Shown in pieces: positions 57,389 through 64,000 of a DNA stretch of 64,000 nt. The DNA lies in assembly GCA_951230915.1 (NCBI GenBank), contig OX579635.1:14632001-14696000 (forward strand). The letters run 5' to 3'. Position 1 is the first letter of the stretch. Every line of letters starts with the position of its first letter. Under the pieces are notes generated by a model. The model was not told the origin of the DNA. It saw only the letters and a program-made list of their open reading frames with translations, and did no database searches. Position numbers and translations under genes: made by a program. Source of the stretch: Antitrichia curtipendula (taxonomy: Eukaryota > Streptophyta > Bryopsida > Hypnales > Leucodontaceae).

Positions 57389-59203
57389 CTCCTAAATGGT
57401 TTTTGAGGGTTTAGAAGAAAGTTGTCAAAATTGGAGTGTAGGCGGAATATAAGGAGTGGATACTAAATGGAGAAAAAAAGGTTTTCAACCGTAGGATCTT
57501 GAACATATCTACACTATTTAGGGGGGTAGTGGGATACCAAATTTCAACATTAGATTCTCGATCTAAGTGAGATCTAGTGGTGCAAAGGTTGGATTTTTTT
57601 TTTTTTATTGCAAAAAAATCTTTATCCCTAAAGGACCAAACACTGCTTTTTTATAACATAGTAATTTTGGGTAGCTCACTACAAATGGGATTTTCATTTG
57701 TTTTCTTAAAAAATTTCACACAAGATGTGCCCAAGGAGCAGCTTTGAGGCGCAACAATTTTTATAACTTTTGATTACGTGGTTATAAAGTTATTGCATGA
57801 TATGTCATTTTCATTGGTTGGCGAGCAACCCGGGCAGCTGAAAAAACTTCTTTAAAAATCACTTTATTTTTAAATAAAAATTTGAAACTGGTTCTTCAGA
57901 TTTATATATACGTGGAAAGCTTTGAATCATTCCATTTTGATCAATGAGATGAAAGTTATAAGGAGTTTTAGTTTGAGGATAGTTATGGAATCTCTACTCT
58001 AAAATAATCCTTTGAAGTCCTTTATTTAACTCAATTTTCAATACTTTGGAAAAAAAATAAAAACATTGGGTCTATATTGTTGATTACAACATTACAACTG
58101 TTGGGATTGGCATTTTACAATTCCATATTTAAATTCTTTACAATTTAGTACTTTGAACACTTTCTACCTCTTTCTACTTACTATTTTTTTCCTATATGTT
58201 TTAGAATTCCAAATGATCTGAAATTTTTCAAGCATGTAGAGAACTTGCCTTGAAGAATGAATCCAAAAAAGCACCACCATTTGGGGCATGTTTTCATAAA
58301 TATGTGACCCTGTGAAGTGTAGCTGCCCAAATTTTTTCAGGGACAAAATTCAAACGCAATCATCTTGCAATCTACACGGTGGAAATTTCTGAAATTTTTT
58401 CCACAACTTGCCAAACTAGTTTCATACAAGATCCTACGGTTACATTTTTTCAAAAATGTTTTTTTTCTAAAATTTGGTACTTGTATTAGAAATAGCAGTT
58501 TTGGAGCGATTTTGGTGAAAACATAGTCTTTGACCTTTAGGGATTAAAGTAATCCATTAAAAAAAACTTTAATAGATTATATTTTTAATTACATGTGAAG
58601 ATTATTTTTATTCCATTTTGATTTGTTATATGAAAGTAATGGACAATCTTGTTTTTTGGGCAATTAAAGCATCTTTTTGAAAAAATAACTTATAGGAGTC
58701 ATTTCAAACCTCAATTTTCACAATTTAAGGAAAAAAAAGTTCACAAGATTAAGATCTCTTGCTATTACGATCTCACCACTGAAATTAGTGTATTTCAATT
58801 CGATCTTGCACCTACTTCTACTTAACAATTTTTTAATGAGTGAGAATTAAGTGTGTTTTTAAAAATAAAAAAATTTCCCTAGGTTCTTAACTAAATTTTG
58901 CATATTATAAAATTAAAAATTAAAACTCAGTAGAACAAAAATTAGAAGTTATGAAGGTTCAAAGCAAAAAAATGTAGTAGAACAAGGTGCTAAAAAACTT
59001 GTTTTATTCACTTTAAACACAAATATCTTGCAATCTACATGGTCAGAGTTTGTGAAAATTCTTCCATACATTCCTATACTAGTCTAGTACAAGATTCTAC
59101 AATTACATATGCAAGAAAAAAAATTTAATATTTTTGCTTTCTGCTATAGAAATGGCAATTTTGAATGATTTTTTATGGAAAAAAGCCCTTGGGACTTTAA
59201 GGG
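57389..59203. mobile_element. TTAA-flanked MITE remnant carrying a nested family member
   Basis: Outer ends are TTAA-CTCCTAAATGG (57385 onward) and GGGACTTTAAGGG-TTAA (to 59207). The right part (58590-59203) matches the stretch 9960-10590 phrase by phrase. The inner copy is listed separately. The pairing of these outer ends is less certain than that of the inner ones. Confidence 0.45.
57626..58543 (-). mobile_element. 918-bp MITE of the TTAA-flanked family
   Basis: Ends TCCCTAAAGG and CCTTTAGGGA, with TTAT on the left and TTAA (58544-58547) on the right. Internal sequence is the inverse of the 33796-34725 copy. Confidence 0.7.
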
Positions 59204-59878
59204 TTAACCTTAGAAGGGCCTGGAAGCCTTTTGTGGCCATATAATATACTATGAATACAATGATATTTGACTAGATAAACATTGATCAAATATTGTTCAA
59301 TACAAAGTAAATTAATGATCATGGTAGTGTGTAAATAATAATATATCACAATTCATATAGTAAACCACAATTGAAGAATTGTAAGGCTAAATACGGGTCG
59401 TATAAAAGGACCCCAAGGGCCTTTCTAGGGTTAAGACATGTAGTACCAAAAAGTTTACTCCAAAACTACCATCATTACTTTGCCTACATATTAGAACTCA
59501 AAAATGTCTATAAATTTATTTTTATGACATGTACTACCAAATTTTGTGAAAAGAATTCTCATTTCACTTACTAAAAATGCTTTTAAGAAATTCACTTGGA
59601 TCAAAAGTTTTTTCTTACTAATAAATTTGATTAAAATATACAAAAATCAAAAAGTATTTTAGAAATTTAGAAATTTTATTTTATGAAAGCGGATTACTTA
59701 TACCACAACATATCCAAATTTTGTTTAAAATCTCTAATTTCTGAATTAAATATGGCAATTTTTGTAAGTGTTCAAAACATTTTGAGAGCCCCTATAAATA
59801 AGTAGAAAAAATTTCAAAAACTTTGACCACATAAATGGTGTTGACCACGTAGATTGTATTGACCGTATAAAATAAATC

Positions 59879-60025
59879 AATACCATATATATCATATACT
59901 TCATGTTTAAATATAAAATAATTTTTTTAATTGATATTGTACATATCATACAATTAATGTTTAAATATATATATTTTTTATATTAATACCATACACATCA
60001 TATATTTAATGTTTAAATATAAAGT
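59879..60025. repeat. AT-rich tandem repeat, about 3 copies of 52-54 bp
   Basis: The phrase ATGTTTAAATATA recurs at 59903, 59957 and 60009, each time preceded by a CATATCATA-type segment. Confidence 0.7.
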
Positions 60026-60121
60026 TTAAAATACTATTATTAAAATTTGATTTCAACAACAAATAAGTAATTGTTGAATGAACAATAGTGGCTTTAGATA
60101 CTTTTATATATAAAACTAGTA

Positions 60122-61786
60122 TTAAAATCTTTTTTGATTTGAATTTTTTGAAAAATCTCTATCATATTCAGAGGTGATAGATGACCAATAATCTTTATTA
60201 AATGTAGGTTTTTTTCCTTCAATTTTTTGATTGATTAGCCTAGTGCAAATATTTTTTTTATTGACAAGCGCTACTCCTAATTTGAAGTTTTTATGTATGT
60301 CTATTTTTGGAGATTTAAATTTTAAAGTTCCATGAACTAAATTTTCTAACCTCAAAAAAATACCGGCACCATTTGATGTACAAAATTTATACCACAATTG
60401 ATGGATTGCAAAATCCCCTCCTTCAATATTTCCATTATTGAACCATGTTATTATAGAAGCTTCTTTGTCGCCTACATTTACATGTGGCTTGATTTTTGAG
60501 TTTTTGAAAATATGCATAGAATGTACATTTGTTAAATTATCAACTTGTCCAATCGCAATACATTCTAATCCAGCAAATTGATTTGAAAAAAAATTAATAA
60601 TAGAATTACCAAATTTATATGTGTACTTCCAAATATTACTTGCAATTAAATCACCCATACTCCTCCAAGCATATTCTTTAGAATGTGATTCGGAGTTAAG
60701 ATAAAATTGACAAACATCCCCACATACATTAGGCCCCCCATGTGATCCATATCCATGGCTAATAGATATGTAATTGCCTCATTTTCCATCTTTGCCACTT
60801 TTGACTTTGTAAAGACAATTTTCATAGTATACATTTAAAAGAATCAATGTATTGTTGTATAAAGGCTTTTCTAGCATATGTGGTATATAGAATAAAAATA
60901 TATACTTTATTGTTAATTCATTACAATCCATAATTTGATTATTAATAATTAAATTTCCATTAATGACTAACAAAGATTCTACAGTGGTACTTATAATACT
61001 TTCAATTGAAAAGTTATTTTCCCAAGTGTCACTATATTTGGGATGAGTCCAAAAAGGATAGTCTATTTGTTCATCTTTTTCTTCATCAATGACTTTTTGC
61101 TTGCCTTTATTTTTTTCATTTAATAAAGTCTTTCTTTTCTTATATATTTTGGATGATTTTTCATCAAGTTTACATTTTGTAGATAGATTAGAATAACATA
61201 TGTGAATGGAAATCCTTTTTTCTATACCATAAAGTTGCAAGATTTTGTTTTCAAGATCCTTTTCTCCTATTTTACATTTAAGAACAAATTGTTTAGAATC
61301 TTTTTGGTTTTCAATATATTTGGAAGTTTCTTCAAATATTTTGTGAAATTGTTTTAAACTAGAGATAGGAAATACACCGCACACCCATATATTCATCTCT
61401 CTTTTACAAAAAAAGGTGCATTGCAAAGGTACTTGGTATAGCTCATTTTTTACAAATTAATTTATCTTTTGATAAATCTTTTAAGCAAATATCAGTATAT
61501 CACAAATTTTATGACATTGGTTTCTATATAAATATTGGTTTTGATTTGAACTTTGTGCATTCTTTGGTTTTGATTTAAAAAATTCATCAAAGTAATTTCT
61601 TTTTTTTATTGTATAAACACATGGCAAAACATATAGTTTTAAAAAAGAGTCTCTAGAATTGTGATTTGTGAAAGAACAACCTTTAGCTTTTTTTCCACCA
61701 TAGTCAAATTCAAGTAGATTAATTTTTTCAAGATATTTTACACTTATAACATGGTTTCCACAACTTTTTGTTTTTAAATCTTCCAT
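60122..61786 (-). pseudogene. Broken gene with a TET/JBP-like 2-oxoglutarate/Fe(II) oxygenase region
   Basis: Three minus-strand frames read as one decayed protein of about 550 residues. The first (61786-61481, MEDLKTKSCGNHVISVKYLE) is followed by a frameshift near 61486 and a second near 61450. The next frame (61426-60779) ends at a TGA at 60779-60781 that is in frame with the last one (to 60122). The last part contains HVNVGDKEASIITWF, then GNIEGGDF, GAGIFLRLENLVHGT and KLGVALVNKKN. This order matches a double-stranded beta-helix of the TET/JBP-like 2OG-Fe(II) oxygenases, with iron ligands expected at the H of HVN (60482-60484) and the H of VHGT (60332-60334). The usual HxD reads HxN here. 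Known relatives oxidise methyl or thymine methyl groups on DNA bases, and some are associated with transposons. The family call is by pattern only. I do not recognise the N-terminal half. Confidence 0.5.
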
Positions 61787-63130
61787 ATTAGAAAGTAAAT
61801 CCTATAGAACAACATCCATTATATATACACATTTTAAAAACATCTCCATTTAAACATAATCATATGCAACAAATTTATAAATAATAATATTATTTTGATT
61901 ATCAAGTTTATTTGAAATATTTTATAATTTTGTACAAATAATTTTATTTCGTCTATCATTTTAAATCCTCATTTTATTATTATTATTAAGATTTTATAAA
62001 TATTTATTTAATTTTATATTGTTAAAAATAGAATTCATCTATTTATTGCATACAATCAAATATTTTCTATTTGAATTTCAAATATTATTGACAAAGAACT
62101 TACAAATTTCTGTCTTATAAATATAGAATGTCCTACAAAATGGTAGAATTCAAGCTTGCAAGTATAAAAAAAGAAGTCAAGCTTTAATATATAGTATATT
62201 GTCACAACTCTATAGCAAAGCAAAACAAATGTAAACAAGCTTTTCTCTCTTCAAAGCAAGACTTGACTTGACAAGAATGCCAAGTCAAGTAAGGATTCTT
62301 TACTTATACTAAATAACCCTATTTTTGCATGAACATGTCAATTTTTATATAGTCAGAAAATAAAAATAAAAATAAAAACTATAAATTAATATAAACAAAC
62401 ATTAAAGGAGAGTGCAACTTCAAAAAGGCCTTTACATGTATACTAGCAAAGATAACCACTAAGCATAAAAAAAATTCAAAAATACTCCAAATACAACATA
62501 ATTGTTGTTTAGGTCAATAAATAAGATTGTAATTTTGAATTTTTGAATATTTTTTGTTTAAATTTTTATTTATTTAGCACTCTAATGTTTATTGCTATTT
62601 AGAATTTTCCAAAAAATGAAGGCCTTTTGTAGCCTCTATTTTATTTCTAATATTATTTTTGAATTTTTGAATAAATTATAAAAATAATATTTTAAAATAA
62701 AAAATTATTTTTATTAATATACTAATTTAATTGGCTACATCAAATTATAAAAATGAAATACTCTAGGCTACATCAAATTCTAAAATTTTCTCAATTCTTC
62801 ATCAATTTTTATAAAATTATAAAATTATAAAAAATCTTAAAATGGCTAAGACAGATTTTATTAAAAAATTAAAAAATTAAAAAATTAAAAACTTGTACAA
62901 AGCCATTATAAAATGAATTTGAATTTTTTTTTGTTGACATATCCATTTATAAAAAATTGATATTAACCTAGTCAATAATAAAATTTTATTACTGAAAAAG
63001 TTTTTACAAGATTTTTATAACAACCTAGTCAATAATCAATTTTTTTTTCAATATTTTTATTTTTATTTTTTTAAATAAAATTATTCCTGAATTCATCAAG
63101 TTATAAATTTTCATTTATTGAATTAATCCT
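61787..63130. other. Extremely AT-rich sequence, no gene
   Basis: Dominated by A and T with runs such as AAAATTAAAAAATTAAAAAA around 62870. No coding potential is visible. Confidence 0.6.
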
Positions 63131-63134
63131 TAAT

Positions 63135-63388
63135 CCCTGAAGGTCTTGATTCATTGTGAAATGGTCAAACATCATATCTAAGCTAAATTTAGCTATGTAA
63201 ATTGTATTCAAATAACTACCTTAAATTTTTATTACATGAAACTGCAAATTATTTATTATTGTGAAAAATCTCAATTTGTTTCATGAAAAATTATGATTTT
63301 TTGATCATTTTTATTACAGAAATTGAACATAAATAAGTAAAAATAGAAAAAATAAATGCCATATTTAACTACTTTTGGACTTTAGGGG
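63135..63388. mobile_element. Short MITE remnant with CCCTGAAGG and CTTTAGGGG ends
   Basis: TTAA followed by TCCCTGAAGG near 63130 and GGACTTTAGGGGGAATT near 63370-63388 look like the two ends of the TTAA-flanked family, about 255 bp apart, with a deleted interior. Confidence 0.45.
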
Positions 63389-64000
63389 GAATTTTGGACT
63401 ATGCCATGTTACAATTCATCAGGAGATTTTCCGATATTCGGATTTAGAAGACCTCAATAACTTTGAAAGTGTACAGAACGAAGGGTAATAGAGCATGTTA
63501 ATATATGACAAGAGGACACCAAATATAATAAGAGCAGCGAAGCACCTATAATGCGTGCACTTATACATAATGATTGAGGTGAATCATCGGGAAATTTCTT
63601 GATGGAGGGAATTTTGAATGAACTGAGATTTGAAGTGTTGCCCTATAGTAAAGGAAACCAAACTCTTTCAATTCTAAGAACTGTAAGCATTAATATTGGG
63701 TTCCCCCACAAAATTAAAGAACAGGAGATCTCCTGCTATAAAATCTCCACAAGCTCATGTAACAATAGAATATAAAAAATATGAAGGCAAATCTAATTAT
63801 AGACATTTGGTACAATCAATTAAAACATGGAATCGATACTGAAGGTCTGTTCACTACATTCTACTTATCAGACTGCACAAAACGAAACACACGATCGGGA
63901 TATCTCCAGATAAAATCCTGACTACATTACGTTACTTCCAAGAATATGTACAAATGACAAGGCAAAATAATGCACTTTCAAGCCTTTGGTACGCTAGAAT
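63389..64000. other. More balanced sequence to the window end, nothing identified
   Basis: Composition is less AT-rich than the preceding kilobase. No long frame is present and no motif is recognised. Confidence 0.4.

Noticed and set aside
1..64000. CRISPR arrays, rRNA, tRNA or riboswitches
   Set aside because: No regularly spaced identical repeats with unique spacers, no rRNA-like sequence and no convincing tRNA cloverleaf were noticed. A covariance-model scan would be needed to exclude tRNAs fully.

Overview
The window looks like nuclear DNA of a plant, or at least of a streptophyte. It is AT-rich, contains spliced genes, and carries a B3-type DNA-binding gene of the plant transcription factor superfamily at 47.9-49.2 kb. 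Together with the proteins below, an early-diverging land plant or charophyte alga seems more likely than a flowering plant, but the species cannot be read from the sequence. Most of the window is layered mobile DNA.

Layout. Positions 1-803 and 45471-46273 are inverted copies of one sequence with only 2 mismatches, and they enclose about 44.7 kb. Inside lie a dead pogo-like transposase (5.2-7.6 kb) broken by a TTAA-flanked MITE, a 1313-bp CACTA-type element (7822-9134), and a ~920-bp TTAA-flanked MITE (9701-30150) that has itself been split by a 19.5-kb element (10591-30115). From 30 to 46 kb I find more MITEs and CACTA-like elements but no convincing gene. At about 46.5 kb base composition changes to GC-richer DNA that leads into the B3 gene. 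A decayed second member of the DUF7869 family follows (51.35-54.5 kb), then a CACTA-type MITE, a minisatellite built on a palindromic core, nested MITEs (57.4-59.2 kb), a broken gene resembling 2-oxoglutarate/Fe(II) oxygenases of TET/JBP type (60.1-61.8 kb), and very AT-rich sequence to the end.

The main discovery candidate is the 19.5-kb element. It has 29-bp perfect terminal inverted repeats, a 5-bp target duplication, subterminal TTGCACTTGG motifs, and two large divergent genes about 11 kb apart. One (26610-29804, +) encodes a 1064-residue DUF7869-family protein with three acidic motifs that could form a DDE/D-type catalytic site. The other (about 15646-11123, -) encodes a protein of up to ~1470 residues with an RG-rich front part, a ParB/Srx-like domain and a region laid out like an N4/N6 DNA methyltransferase whose DPPY and SAM-binding motifs are lost. 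Both reading frames are long and intact in a region where other transposase genes are decayed, so the element is probably young and perhaps still mobile. I infer that the DUF7869 protein moves the element and that the ParB/pseudo-methyltransferase protein binds DNA or aids transposition. That inference rests on motif reading, not on a search.
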